DNA of 64,000 nucleotides from Timema cristinae (GCA_039000515.1 JBCFYV010000001.1:15849928-15913927), one strand, 5' to 3'. Positions 19,908 through 30,648 are shown, counted from the first letter of the stretch. Notes: generated by a model not told the origin, from the letters alone. Numbers and translations: made by a program.

Positions 19908-20118
19908 ATCCTGTTTGAATGTACTAATTACTCTAATCCACCAAGGATGAGGGAATCTAAACTTAGAGGTAGTGTATACATATTGATGTGGAGGGAGATT
20001 TTAAACCTTTTAGGTAAAACCACCCTCAGTACGCTCGACCGGGATTCTAACCCCGATTTCCTCATCATCGGTAATTCAGTTTATTGATAGATTGACGCTT
20101 TAGACAATGTGACCATCA
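19908..20118 (-). mobile_element. SINE-B, old, minus strand
   Basis: Body (AAACTTAGAGGTAGTGTATA, GATGTGGAGGGAGATTTTAA), inverted box B (GACCGGGATTCTAACCCCG) and head (ATTGACGCTTTAGACAATGTG). The tail is nearly lost. Confidence 0.65.
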
Positions 20119-20480
20119 ATGGATGTCTCCTAAAATAGTAGCCTACATCATTAACATTTGAGTCTCGAAAGTTCTAGGTTCTGTTAAATCCGATCTGGTC
20201 AACAGAAAAAGAAAAAAACCCACACAATATTTGTGATATGGTTGTGTTTTGTGACATGTGTGTAGGGGTTGGTTGATAATGTGTTCCTTACAGTTGATCA
20301 CGCCTGCCTCACCTTTGGGTACCAACAAATAGAACCGTAAGTTATATCTTAGGTAACGTAAATGCATTTAGTTATTAGGTTTACTAAGCACAGCGAAATG
20401 TTCTATAGATCATTCATATTTAAATAGCCCAAAAATTAAAATATACAGAGTGGATATGAACTCTACCGACAGACGTTAAG
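20119..20480. other. No gene seen; unique sequence
   Basis: Short minus-strand frame only; nothing recognised. Confidence 0.5.
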
Positions 20481-20849
20481 AGGTTGTTCAGGGATGTTTT
20501 CTGAGTGTTTTGATAAAAGAAACCCACAGTCTCCGGTGGCTCATTACTGAGTAAGTTGGTGTAATGTCTCTTGGCTCGTGACAGATGGATCGTGATATTA
20601 TAAAGAAAGTATTCAACGGCTCATTCATTACCTTCTGACTTCTGTAATATCTTTTACTACCGGAACAAATACCACCAATTACAACACAAATAACATGAGT
20701 AATGTAACAACCCTCAGGATAAAACGTGTACACGTTTGTTACATTACTGTTCAATACCTGTTCTGTTACTGTACGTATTGATCGCGACACACTGTACAGC
20801 GACGCGTCATGGACTGTCTTACACGCTCTAACATCCAGGAGATCGGCGT

Positions 20850-21950
20850 ACATCTTCAGCAGCTGTGACAATCCAGCAACCAGGTCCACTGGATGTCGAC
20901 GGGAGTCTCGTAGACTGGGCTCTTCACATGACCCCAGAAGAAGAAGTCCATCACCGTCATATCTGAGGACTGAGCTGGCCATGGAACACGACCACCACGA
21001 CCAATCCATCGTTGCCCAAACTGTGCATCAAGGTGGTACAGAACATTGCAAGTGAAGTGTGCCGGCACCCTGTCATGTTGATACCACATACGCCTGCGAA
21101 TTATCAGTGGCACATCTTCCAGCACCTGTGAGAGGGCATCTTCAAGGAACGTTTTGTAGACAACTCCGTTTATTCTGTCGGGAAGTATATCAGGCCCAAT
21201 CATAAAATCGTTTACCATACCAGCCCATACATTCACAGCGAATGTCTGTTGATAAGCGCTATGTTGCAGTGCATGTGGGTTTTCGTTAGCCTAGCTATGG
21301 CTAGTCCTACTGTTGAACATGCCTTCTCTTGTAAACATGATCTCATCGGTTTACATACGAAAGCAGGGGTTGTCTGCCCATCGCTGTAATAACCAATTTG
21401 CAAACACCGCTCGATGTGGAAAGTCCACTGGCTGCAATGTGTGAATATTCTGTCGATGATACGGGTGCTATAGTTGTTCGTGTAAGATGTTCAAAACTGT
21501 TCCATGACTCACGTTCACATCTCGTACAATAGTTGTTCGTTTAAGATGTTCAAAACAGTTCCATGTCTCACGTTCACATATCTTGCAATAGTTGTTCGTG
21601 TAAGCTGTTCAAAACAGTTCCATGGATTACGTTCACATCTCGTGCAATAGCTGTTCGTGTAAGATGTTCAAAACAGTTCCATGGCTCACGTTCACATATC
21701 GTGCAATATGGCTACACTGGTGGCAGGATTGTCAACAATCATATTTAACACCTCCCGTTCAAGTTGGGGTTTTCTAACATACCTCGCATGGCCAGTATCA
21801 TACATACTAGCACAGAATAACCCGGATTCTCGTGGGCGCCTATGTACGGCTGTGATGAGGGTGCCATCCTTGAGGGGACAGTTCCTGATAGTGTCATTCG
21901 GCTGGTCTTCCAGTGTATACCGCGTATGGTTGACAGCGAAAAAAAAGGAG
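20850..21950 (-). pseudogene. Tc1/mariner-superfamily transposase relic
   Basis: A DDE transposase relic (cut-and-paste transposition) read on the minus strand from about 21,950. The N-terminal part gives GHARYVRKPQLEREVLN and VSHGTVLNILHEQL, the second DNA-binding helix-turn-helix, then HPYHRQNIHTLQPVDFPHRA. The catalytic part gives TDEI (first acidic residue), the open 126-codon frame 20,856-21,236 with NVWAGMVNDFMIGP and WYQHDRVPAHF (second acidic residue, family QQDGAPAHF), then RWIGRGGRVPWPAQSSDMTV and MDFFFWGHVKSPVYETPVD with the third acidic residue. Stops occur (for example after NPCFRM), and a 59-bp unit repeated four times wrecks the helix-turn-helix. No terminal inverted repeats were found. 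It is certainly inactive. The mirror frames on the plus strand are not genes. Confidence 0.9.
21471..21707. repeat. 59-bp tandem repeat inside the transposase relic, 4 units
   Basis: TAGTTGTTCGTGTAAGATGT starts at 21,471, 21,530, 21,589 and 21,648, exactly 59 bp apart, and ends at 21,707. The unit encodes the VSHGTVLNILHEQL piece of the helix-turn-helix. As 59 is not divisible by three, each copy shifts frame. Confidence 0.93.
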
Positions 21951-21959
21951 TAGGATACT

Positions 21960-23103
21960 GGTTAAAGCTGGAAAAAGTGAAGATGCTAACCTCTCTGGAA
22001 GTCAACAATGCTGGGGAGGCAGAGGTGGCACTGTTAGCAGAGTGGCAGAGATGACGGGAGGAAAGCGCAACTGGGAGGTGAACATTTCAACTGTCTCCGA
22101 ATGTTGTGGAAAGACTTTAGAATGGGCACCTAGAACCGTCCTCGGGTCTGATCCACTTTATAACTGGGAAAGGACCATATCGGGTATCCTTAAGAAAACA
22201 GGGATCGATTGAGTGTGTTTGTGGACAGGAGGGAACGCCATAACATGTAGTATTGGAACGTGTTCAAAGCCAAGAGGTCAGAAGACCTTTCCAACTGGGA
22301 ATACAAGGAAGACTTGTAGGACACATTATGAAAGACCCAGTTATGTGGAAACTCCTGGACGCTATTGCAAAGGAAGTATCAGACAAAGCTAGAAATTACT
22401 ATCTGACCGCACTGAATGAAGCCAGAGAGAGAAGACCAAGACTAGACAGACAAGAACTACAAAACAGATCTGACGATGGTGACATTGACGATGATGACAC
22501 TAATACTGACACCAGTGGGGATCGGTAGCGGATATTTAGGAATAAGTAGAGGGGTTGAAATTTAGGTGGTCACGTAAGAAACCCCTTGGAGAGGAGAGGC
22601 AATAAATATCCGGAATGTGACGGGCACGAGTTGGGACCTGGAAGACCAGTTCATCTGATGGGTGCTGAGTGAGGTTGGTAATGCCCTAACAACCTGAAGG
22701 ACCAACTTTCCAGCCGAAAATAACCTTGAGCCGTGACAACAACCCGACACAGAAGAGAACCCTAAGCCGGCTGATCCCTTCTCTTGGCCACAAGAGAAAG
22801 GGATTGAGGCAGTTGGGTCTCCTGGGTCAAGATGGGAAAAGGCAGCTCCTTGGTCACCATCGGGTTTAGAGTAGAGGTCCCAGCGATGAACATCTACTTA
22901 GTAATAAGATTTAGTTAATTTAGTATAGGGAAGGGGGGGTTAACATAGGGAATTAGGATGATGTATTTAGGTGCTTAGCCTGTTTGTGATAATACTTTAA
23001 ATAAGAAAATGATACATTGTAAAAAAAATATCAAAAGTAGAACGGCTCAGTTTTAAAAAGTGTTAAGATACCGAGCCAAACAAACAAGAAAATAATAATA
23101 AAC
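21960..23103 (+). pseudogene. Non-LTR retrotransposon ORF2 C-terminus and 3' UTR (R1/Jockey/I-like), 5'-truncated
   Basis: Reads LEVNNAGEAEVALLAEWQR (the segment before the RNase-like/C-terminal region), then, after frame damage, LIHFITGKGPYRVSLRKQGS, matching the TxFLTGHGxFxxYL signature. IECVCGQEGTP follows, then one TAA stop and HVVLERV, the usual C-terminal Cys-Cys-His knuckle. The tail frame (22,253-22,528) ends in an acidic DDGDIDDDDTNTDTSGDR. About 570 bp of 3' UTR follow, ending in a GGCTC...GAGCC hairpin (about 23,044-23,078) and AATAATAATAAAC. The 5' boundary against the transposase relic is near 21,950-21,990 and not exact. RT and endonuclease domains are missing. Confidence 0.8.
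23044..23103 (+). promoter_or_regulatory. LINE 3'-end hairpin and A/T simple tail
   Basis: GGCTC and GAGCC can pair around a loop of about 25 nt, close to the 3' end of the LINE copy. Such terminal stem-loops are often bound by the element's own reverse transcriptase; that role is inferred here. Confidence 0.45.
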
Positions 23104-23106
23104 AAT

Positions 23107-23353
23107 AAAAGTTGTTGAATATCTGTCAAGGGTGTCCTAGAATTTAATGACAACTTTTTATCTTCATTTAAAAAGTTTCTCATCCAATACTGCTATGCTC
23201 ATGACAGATATCCAACAACTGTTGATATCACCGCGTGGAGAAAATTAAACTCTATATCTGTACTGGAGAAACTATTCTCTTCATTTTGGAAAAGAAAAAA
23301 GAAATCTACAAAAACACTTGCCTTTTCTCGCGTTCCCTTCACTCCCACCCTAA
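23107..23353. mobile_element. Palindromic TTAA MITE, right two-thirds
   Basis: Begins inside the core (GTTGTTGAATATCTGTCAAG) directly after the LINE tail and runs to CGCGTTCCCTTCACTCCCAC. The left arm is gone, so the LINE probably inserted here with loss of the left arm. Confidence 0.8.
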
Positions 23354-23680
23354 AGACGACGTGGTTTTACTACGCGATCTACTTTAAGTTGCCGTGTGAT
23401 CGACTTCCACTCCACCGTATTTTCTTTTTTATACAAGCCCTTCTGAAATACTACGCCTGCGCTTACAACAGGGGCGGCGAATGTTTGTGGCCTAAAACGG
23501 ACGTCTTTCTTTGAGAGATAATGTCTTAATGTATTGGAGTCTCATTCAATGATTTGTAATGCTGCACCATGGAGATCAGGATAGCACAGGGGTATCTAAA
23601 ATATGGGCCAAAGGCGGCGTTTGGTGATACTCTGGCGGAACAAGCTTCCTTGGCTAAACTTACCGTGTTTTATTTTGTCT
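23354..23680. other. Unique sequence with a weak hAT-like end
   Basis: GCACAGGGGTATCTAAAATA followed by TGGGCCAAAGG near 23,585 resembles hAT termini. Nothing else recognised. Confidence 0.35.
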
Positions 23681-23830
23681 GAGTATCTCACTACTTGTTC
23701 GGAGTATACATATATATTAATTACGTTAGTGTGTTAGGGTGATGAAGGTTGAATTTAGAGGAAGGGTATCCGCATTTGCGTGGAGGGAGAGTGGAAAACC
23801 ATTTATGAAAAATAACACCCTCATTCCATC
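23681..23830 (-). mobile_element. SINE-B, head lost, minus strand
   Basis: Tail (TATCTCACTACTTGTTCGG) and body (GCGTGGAGGGAGAGTGGAAA) stop after CACCCTCATTCCATCC, before the tRNA-like part. Confidence 0.75.
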
Positions 23831-24076
23831 CAAGATATTTGAGGTTTGAGGATTCTAGATTAGAAAAATTAAGTAAAAAAAAATCTAATTTCTAATATTG
23901 CCTATTCGTTACTCGGAATCTACATAATTTTATTTTTATTAGAGAATAAATTTAATAACCAAAACTATGGACATAAATTTAACATTTAACTGAACGTAAC
24001 ATTTAGACTACATGTTTTAATGAATGAAATATATAAAATAATGTTAACATTTTATTACAATTTTTATTTCCCTTGA
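23831..24076. other. No gene seen; A+T-rich unique sequence
   Basis: Nothing recognised. Confidence 0.5.
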
Positions 24077-24317
24077 CCCGCTTTGGTGGCCACGTGGTCT
24101 AATCTGTTACTCTCATATTAGACCGAAGATGAGGGGATCAGGGTTCGATCCTGGTCGGGTGCACTGAGGACGGATTTTCTCCTAAAAATGTTCCACTTTC
24201 CTTCCACGCAGATGCGGGTGAGCTTCCTCCCAATTAAACCTTCTCAATCCCTAAACCATTAGTGTAATTAGTATATTGTTTTATAACCCGAACGGGAAGT
24301 AAGACGCGGCGCTAAGG
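24077..24317 (+). mobile_element. SINE-B, full length
   Basis: GACCCGCTTTGGTGGCCACG, box A GTGGTCTAA, box B GGGTTCGATCCTGG, body (CCTTCCACGCAGATGCGG) and tail (TATAACCCGAACGGGAAGTA, GACGCGGCGCTAA). Confidence 0.88.
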
Positions 24318-25000
24318 GAAAAAAATCCTCTTAAGTTGTTAAGGGTTTCCAAGATTTGGATTTGAGACTCGGAATTCATAAATAAAATGAAAATTTGGTT
24401 TCGAGAGTCGAGAAAATAGTGGCTTAACTCGATGCTAATTAAAACTTTTTAACAACTGATTTGATTAAAACATGTTTTATTATATCCATACGGATTTCAA
24501 ATTGTATTAATTTATTTTAACAAAGTGTGGGGATGGAGCTGGAGGGGGGGGGGGATCGTTATAAAATTTAAGTCTTATTTTAGGGACTGCCTTTAAAAAA
24601 AAACCTGGGAAGAATAGTGAGATTGTATGTAACCCCTGATCAGGTCGAGAGCAGGGAGCCGGCTACGAGAATGTGATTCAATCCTCATAAATCTGGGCTA
24701 CCCTCCCTTTCTTCCAAGATGGAGGGGTGCGATAGCGGCATCTGGGACCTTGTAATTATCACCTGAGATGGGCGTTTTGTAAGGGAGGGGGTCGAACCGG
24801 ATCTACTCTGCCAGGGATCTCTTAACGCTGCCACCTTCTAAGAGGGGTTAGCGTCAACAATATTCTCAAGAAAAGATATCAGTCTCACATTTAATCTAAG
24901 CATGGAACTCGTTTGCATTTATTTTACTCGTGCTCTGCGTCTTAATTCAGTTCAATTTTCATAGTAAGGGCCTTTTAAAAAATATTAATATATTTTTTGG
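24318..25000. other. No gene seen; unique sequence
   Basis: A poly-G run lies at 24,545-24,554. 24,620-24,840 is GC-richer and holds box-B-like GTGATTCAATCCTC and GGTCGAACCGG, too weak to call. Confidence 0.45.
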
Positions 25001-25610
25001 CTTATATCATTTATATGGTCTGGACTAGCCAATATTAGTGTAATATATTTTAAAGAAAGTTTTATATTTTCTTCACTAATACAAAAGTCTCTATTATGCA
25101 ATTAAATTTTTGAATGGATTTGTCCGCCCAAGACTGAAAGAACAAGCTGTACTCATAATGAGGTACTAACTACATCTCTAAGCAATTATGTTTTTATTAA
25201 TGCTTCACTTATTTACAAATCTTCTCCATGCAATGCGATTTAATTAATATTTTGGCTATTTTTTAAACGGTTTTGACCAGCCAAGAGTTAAATACCAAAC
25301 TGTGCCAACAGTGTAAGCTATATATATATTATCAATAGTTTTTTTTGTTAATTTGTATTATTTTCTTATATAAAAATCTTTCATTTAATGAAACAGCTAT
25401 ACGTGATTATTTTTTTTCCTACGCGAGTTTGACCGGCCAAGACTGAAGGGCCAAGCAGTATCTACAGTGTTTGACCGGCCAAGACCGAAGGGCCAAGCAG
25501 TATCTACAGTGTAAGTGCCACATCTACAAACGATGGTGTTATGTTTACTTCACTTCTGCAAGTGTCTCCGCCATGTAATGAAATTACAAGAGGGGTTGCT
25601 CCAAGTGGGC
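25001..25610. repeat. Degenerate tandem repeat, period about 145-155 bp
   Basis: A GACCGGCCAAGACTGAAGG-like core recurs at about 25,019 (diverged), 25,130, 25,273 and 25,429. A TTCACTTATTTACAAATCTTC-like segment also recurs between the cores (25,206 and 25,548). An exact duplication of about 42 bp adds a further core at 25,471. Confidence 0.6.
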
Positions 25611-25799
25611 TTTTAGTTCTGCGAGACACACTCCACCCCCTTCCCTCCCTCCCTCTTACCAAACACCCTTGTGATACTGGGGGTAAATATCTCCCAGAGA
25701 TACTGCCAGGGCTGGTCGCGTGAATGGTCTGCCTGGGTTTGACACTGTGGTCTGGAGTTCAATCTCAATCTAATAAAGAATAGGTTTGTTTTATCTACA

Positions 25800-26697
25800 C
25801 AGAAGAGTTGACACCTCCTATATCGGATGGTTGTCCCCCCCTATTATTTAAGAACAGTTTACACCTCCTATATTGGATGATTGCCCACCCCTGTTATTTA
25901 AGAACCGTTTACACCTCCTATATTGGATGGTTGTCCCCCCCTGTTATGTAAGAATAGTTGACACCTCCTATATTGGATGGTTGTCCACCCCTGTTATTTA
26001 AGAACAGTTGACACCTCCTATATTGGATGGTTGTCTACCCATGTTATGTAAGAACAGTTGACACCTCCTATATTGGATGGTTGTCCACCCCTGTTATGTA
26101 AGAATAGTTGACACCTCCTATATTAGATGGTTGTCGACCCCTGCTATGTAAGAACAGTTGACACCTCCTATATTGGATGGTTGTCCACCCCTGTTATGTA
26201 AGAACAGTTAACACCTCCTATATTGGATGGTTGTCCACCCCTGTTATGTAAGAATAGTTGACACCTCCTATATTAGATGGTTGTCGACCCCTGTTATGTA
26301 AGAACAGTTAACACTTCCTATATTGGATGGTTGTCCACCCCTGTTATGTAAGAACAGTTAACACCTACTATATTGGATGGTTGTCCACCCCTTGTTATTT
26401 AAGAACAGTTGACACCTCCTATATTGGATGGTTGTCCACCCCTGTTATGTAAGAACAGTTGACACCTCCTATATTGGATGGTTGTCCACCCCTGTTATTT
26501 AAGAACAGTTGACACCTCCTATATTAAATGGTTGTCCACCCCTGTTATGTAGGCCTAAGAATAGTTGAAACCCCTATATCGGATGGTTGTCCACCCCTGT
26601 TATGTAAGAACAGTTTACCCTCCTATATTGGATGGTGGTCCACCCCTGCTATGTAAGAACAGTTGAGACCTCCTATATTGGATGGTTGTCCACCCCT
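25800..26697. repeat. 50-bp minisatellite, about 18 units
   Basis: Unit GAACAGTTGACACCTCCTAT continued by ATTGGATGGTTGTCCACCCC and TGTTATGTAA. Units with TATTTAA versus TATGTAA are interspersed, and one has an extra GGCCTA near 26,553. Confidence 0.95.
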
Positions 26698-27103
26698 GCA
26701 TCAAGAAAGAACGTTGTCTAGAGACTACAAGGTGACGTGTTATTTGTCAGAAGATATTGCGCTACCCCTTGCCCAGGGCGGGCTTATCTTGACAGCAAGG
26801 GTTGAGCCTCTGTGTCCTATCAACCCTTGAGACGCAAACCCCTGTTGGTATATTACCCGCGACACTAGTCAATATCAAGCGAGGGGGTTCGGACCGCCCG
26901 TCCGCCTTATAGCCATGAGCTGTGTTTGACTATGAGGACATTATTATCAACCAGTTGGCAGGATATCATCTCTATGGACTGCAATGTGTTGGGTCTCTAC
27001 TAGTGAAATAACTGTTAGAGCGGGTGACTAGCCACTTAGGGGGTCTCTAGTTCAAACCTAAAGGTAGATTTCTAAAATAATATACTATGACAGTTTTTTT
27101 TAG
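26698..27103. other. No gene seen; unique, partly GC-rich
   Basis: 26,760-26,920 is GC-richer (GGTTCGGACCGCCCGTCCGC). No frame or family recognised. Confidence 0.45.
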
Positions 27104-27680
27104 CAATGTGTCTTCCTACCTATTCGTGTTATGCACATATCTAATAATCCCACTAATGAGTTAGGGAATAAGAAAGATTGAATTAAGAGGAAGTATACCG
27201 GCATTTGTTTGAGAGAAGAGTGTTAAACCCTTTAGGAAATATCCACCCTTAGTAAGCTTACTAGGGTGACCTGGTGGTCTAGGGGTAGGTGTCGGACCTC
27301 TGAGTTGGGGGTCCGGGGTTCAATCCTCGGTCCCGGCACAGATTTATCTGATTACCAAACCCTTCCTTCACCTCTGACAAGACATCTTGTGAATGTGTGG
27401 AATGCCAGGCCTCCACCGTGGTTCGGATTCACGTTAAACTGTAGGTCCTTCATTTCATCTCACAATCACCTACCATACACATTAGCGTAAGTGCGTATAA
27501 CCGAACGGGTAGTAAGACGCGGTACTACTACTACTACATACTACTATACTACTACTAATATTAATATAATATAATAATAAGCTTACACTTGACCGGGATT
27601 CAAGCGCCATTCTCCCCATCATCTACAGTTCAGCCTATTGCAAGAGCTACGCCTTAGACTATGCGGGCACCGAAACTGGT
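27104..27680 (-). mobile_element. SINE-B interrupted by a SINE-A
   Basis: The left part (27,104-27,252: tail GTGTCTTCCTACCTATTCGTG, body AAACCCTTTAGGAAATATCC) continues after the inserted SINE at 27,587 with ACTTGACCGGGATTCAAGCG and the head (AGCTACGCCTTAGACTATGC). The two parts join in the expected order. Confidence 0.87.
27262..27577 (+). mobile_element. SINE-A inserted in SINE-B, 9-bp TSD
   Basis: TAAGCTTAC flanks it at 27,253-27,261 and 27,578-27,586. Short-form body; head with box B GGGGTTCAATCCTCGG. The tail ends in TAC/TAA repeats (about 27,524-27,577). Confidence 0.93.
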
Positions 27681-27731
27681 TACCAACAGTTTTAGTTCAT
27701 TGTTTAATGTCAAGGGACCTCTAAAATTAAC

Positions 27732-27733
<2 letters not shown>

Positions 27734-27793
<60 letters not shown>
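27734..27793. repeat. (TA)n microsatellite, about 60 bp
   Basis: The longest uninterrupted TA tract in the window. Confidence 0.95.
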
Positions 27794-27796
<3 letters not shown>

Positions 27797-27899
27797 AGTT
27801 GTCGGACTCACCATGAAATGATTACTTATCGAAAACTAAGCCTATAAAGTAATATTAAATTATTATTCTAGCAGCATAGTGGATAACTCCAAATTTAAT

Positions 27900-28110
27900 A
27901 AAAGGGGCCTTATTTGACAGCTATGAAGCTGCTATATTTATTTTCACGTATTCATACTTCAGGTTAACTAATCTACAGATGTCACTTTTGATATATTTTA
28001 TCACAAGTTATAAAATAAAAACAGTAATAATTAAGTAAAATATAACCTTATCAATGTTGAGCATAAGAAAAGTTTATATTCTCTAAAAGGTGGTTTATTA
28101 TAACAACTGG
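27900..28110. mobile_element. Family-2 element, third copy
   Basis: TTGACAGCTATGAAGCTGCT, CACGTATTCATACTTCAGG, GATGTCACTTTTGATATATT and CTTATCAATGTTGAGC align in order with the copies at 1,085 and 4,780. A SINE-B head begins just after it, as at 5,048. Confidence 0.6.
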
Positions 28111-28114
28111 ACTG

Positions 28115-28312
28115 TATATGGGCTAAGACGCCAACCTCGTCTTGTCTGCTTTGCCGTTGACTGAGAGGTCGGGGCTCAAATCCCAGCTAGGCCTGCTGAG
28201 AGGTGGCTCTAGTTAAAACAATTTTTAAACCCCCCCCTACACGCTAGTGCGGTTACAATTCCTCTATAGTTTACCTTCTTCTTACTATAAGGGTACTAAG
28301 ACACGTTGCATA
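28115..28312 (+). mobile_element. SINE-B, old
   Basis: GGGCTAAGACGCCAACCTCG, box B GGGGCTCAAATCCCAG, body (ACGCTAGTGCGGTTACAATT) and remnant tail (GGGTACTAAGACACGTTGC). Confidence 0.65.
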
Positions 28313-28324
28313 CACATGGAGAAA

Positions 28325-28465
28325 ATATATTATTATTATTATTATTATATTATTAGTGTTTTGTCTTTCGATAGGTTCGTTGCCTTGTCCAAATTAAGTC
28401 CTCAAGCATTTCTACCAGTAAATTACATTTTCATAGCCTCAGCATTCAATGGTGTAGGTGAAGGG
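28325..28465 (-). mobile_element. Possible second 3' end of the 10.5-kb LINE type
   Basis: TTATTATTATTATTA followed by GTGTTTTGTCTTTCGATAGG and TTCGTTGCCTTGTCC resembles 10,480-10,560 (GTTGTCTTTTGAAAGGTCCG and the next bases). Identity is modest and judged by eye. Confidence 0.35.
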
Positions 28466-28499
28466 TATAAGTATACGACTTACAGACTAACAACCTAGA

Positions 28500-29150
28500 A
28501 CAGAAGTGTTTCACATTAATCTTTCAAGCGTAGTTCCAGTAATTTAATTTCTAAATAATAGGAACACACCACAGACCAATTATGAATTACTTTAGGTCCC
28601 CCCGGGTATAAAACTGGTGCCCCTGGCTACTCCTGAAAGTAGTCCACCTGTCTGACCACTCAGTCAATTCCCTTATGTCGCAAGAGCGGAGCTTCATCTA
28701 TTTCCTCCGCCAGAAGTCATACGGTTCCGCCGCAAGCAAGCCTGTAATAGGACGTTACGCAATTACGACACATTCATCATTTCTCGACGACAAGTCGCTG
28801 ATAGGCCTGGGTTTGAGTCTCGGAGTCATTACGAGACAAGGGGTGACAGCAGAAAATAGCTTAATGACGTAATTTAGGTCCCGGTTGAAAGAACCCAATA
28901 TTTCCTCGAAACGAGAAGAGAAAAAAAACTGGACATAATAAATGAAAACTCCTCTTATAAGCGTGACATTTGTATGAAAACGTTGTGTAAGGGTTTTAAA
29001 GCCCCCTTCCCCTCAATATTATGGTTTTCAGGGCCGAGTACTACTCCCTCGAACACTTAAAACACACCGCAGCTCATTTGTTCCGTGTTGCTATACAACC
29101 CTTCACTAAGTCCTGAGGCACACGCGACTAACCAACACATCCACGGTAAG
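28500..29150. other. No gene seen; unique sequence
   Basis: A 65-codon plus frame at 28,675-28,872 has no recognisable domain and no flanking splice or promoter signals that I can defend. Confidence 0.45.
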
Positions 29151-29568
29151 CTAAGGTAGTATTTTTGCGGTTTTTATAGCAAAACACTTTTTTGGTCAAA
29201 ATAAATCTAATAATTTTCCAGTAGAAACATGGAGTTTAACTTTTAAGATGGGGATGTAGGAGAAATCAAATATTTATCCAGTAGAAACTTATAGTTTAAT
29301 TTTCTTCACACGGTGATATCAACAATTGTTGAATATCTGTCAAGGGTGTACTGGAAATTAATAAACTCTTTCTTTCATTAAAAAGTTGATCTTATAATGT
29401 GTTATGTTTATGACAGATATTCAATAAGTGTTGATATCACAATGTTAAGAAAATTAAACTCTATATTTGTACTAGAGAAATATTTGATTTATTTAGGCAA
29501 AAAAAAAAGGTTTTTATATAAAAATTATAAAAACAATGACCTTTTATCGATTTACCTATACTCCATAC
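29151..29568. mobile_element. Palindromic TTAA MITE with a duplicated left arm
   Basis: The left arm occurs twice in tandem (TTTTCCAGTAGAAACATGGA at about 29,215 and TATCCAGTAGAAACTTATAG at about 29,275) before the core and the inverted right arm (GTTGATATCACAATGTTAAG). Both termini are worn. Confidence 0.75.
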
Positions 29569-29802
29569 CATAAGCTCAGTGAGTAAGGGGAGTAGCGTGT
29601 ACCGGTTCAATTCCCGGTATGGCCAAAAGAAAGTATCATTGGTGAAATGTGGTTTTTCCTTTTCACAGTAATGAATTAACGGCCGGGGGGCTGGGTGTTG
29701 TGTTTGTTCTAGTTTTAAATTAGTTTACAAGCTGTGTGCTGATAGACTATAATCAGTGGTCTCAGAAAGTGACCGTTAAATACCTTAAATAATAATAAAA
29801 AT
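29568..29802 (+). mobile_element. SINE-D
   Basis: tRNA-like head (TAAGCTCAGTGAGTAAGGGG, box B CCGGTTCAATTCCCGG), then AAAGTATCATTGGTGAAATG, TGAATTAACGGCCGG, CAAGCTGTGTGCTGATA and an A-rich tail after GTTAAATACCTTAAAT. The body matches copies at 45,282 and 47,769, and inverted at 42,908. Confidence 0.85.
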
Positions 29803-29877
29803 GTATGCTATATACAGAATAGATTCATTCTCAAGTTTAAACTGAATAACAATTTTATTCATTTACATCTGAACCAA

Positions 29878-30268
29878 TGAGCACGTGGTCTAAGAGGTGA
29901 TTCTAGTCTTATCTGGTTTGATGATTACAGGGAGGTCAGGGTTTTAATCTCGGCAGAGTGCATTTGAGGGGAGGGAGGTGGGGTCCATAGTTGTTTCTTT
30001 CTCTGATTTTCTCATTATTTCTCCGTGATCTCCTATAATTCACTATCCACATCTCTACTCCTTATATAAAGTCGTTAATAACAATATTCTATCACATTGG
30101 TGGTCACACAGACCTAGGTGTCAGTCTCTTATCAGGCTTGGAGGTGATGGGAAGCTTTCTACTTGCCCTTCACGCATAATAAGAGTACATTTCCTCGAAA
30201 TATCTTCATCCCACCCAATTAGTGTGAATAAATATGGATAGTCCCAAACGGATAATAGTATGTGTATC
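29878..30268 (+). mobile_element. Possible SINE-B with an internal insertion
   Basis: GCACGTGGTCTAAGAGGTGA, GGGAGGTCAGGGTTTTAATC and a distal ATTAGTGTGAATAAATATGG with CCCAAACGGATAATAGTATG suggest a B copy expanded by about 150 bp of unrelated sequence. Weak. Confidence 0.4.
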
Positions 30269-30301
30269 ACTTTAAATAAAATTATGTCATTATACATACT
30301 G

Positions 30302-30581
30302 GAGTGAACTGGTGGTCTAGGAGTAAGGTGTCAGACTTCTGTGCTGGGAGTTCGGGGTTCAATCCTCGGTTCCAGCACAGATTTATCTGATTGCCAAACC
30401 CTTCCTTCACCTCTGACAAGACGTGTATTAATCACAACTTGTGAATGTGAGGAATGCCAGGCCTCCACCGTGGTTCGGATCCCGCGTTAAACTGTAGGTC
30501 CTCCATTTCATCTCACAATCATCCTACCATTACACGTTAGCGTTAGTGCGTATAACCCGAACGGGTAGTAAGACGCAATGC

Positions 30582-30648
<67 letters not shown>
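30302..30648 (+). mobile_element. SINE-A, full length, long form, with TSD
   Basis: Head GAACTGGTGGTCTAGGAG, box B GGGGTTCAATCCTCGG. The body includes the extra GTGTATTAATCACAACTTG, and the common tail is followed by about 63 bp of (TAA)n (30,583-30,647). Flanks ATACATACTG and ATACGTACTG differ at one base. The long pure tail suggests a recent insertion. Confidence 0.92.

Noticed and set aside
20488..21055. 173-codon minus and 109-codon plus ORFs
   Set aside because: Off-frame and opposite-strand readings across the transposase relic; the real frame is the 126-codon one at 20,856-21,236.
25800..26697. CRISPR-like array
   Set aside because: Units are contiguous without unique spacers, and the genome is animal; it is an ordinary minisatellite.
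28675..28872. 65-codon plus ORF starting MSQERSFIYF
   Set aside because: No family resemblance, no upstream promoter or splice evidence; the length is within chance expectation.
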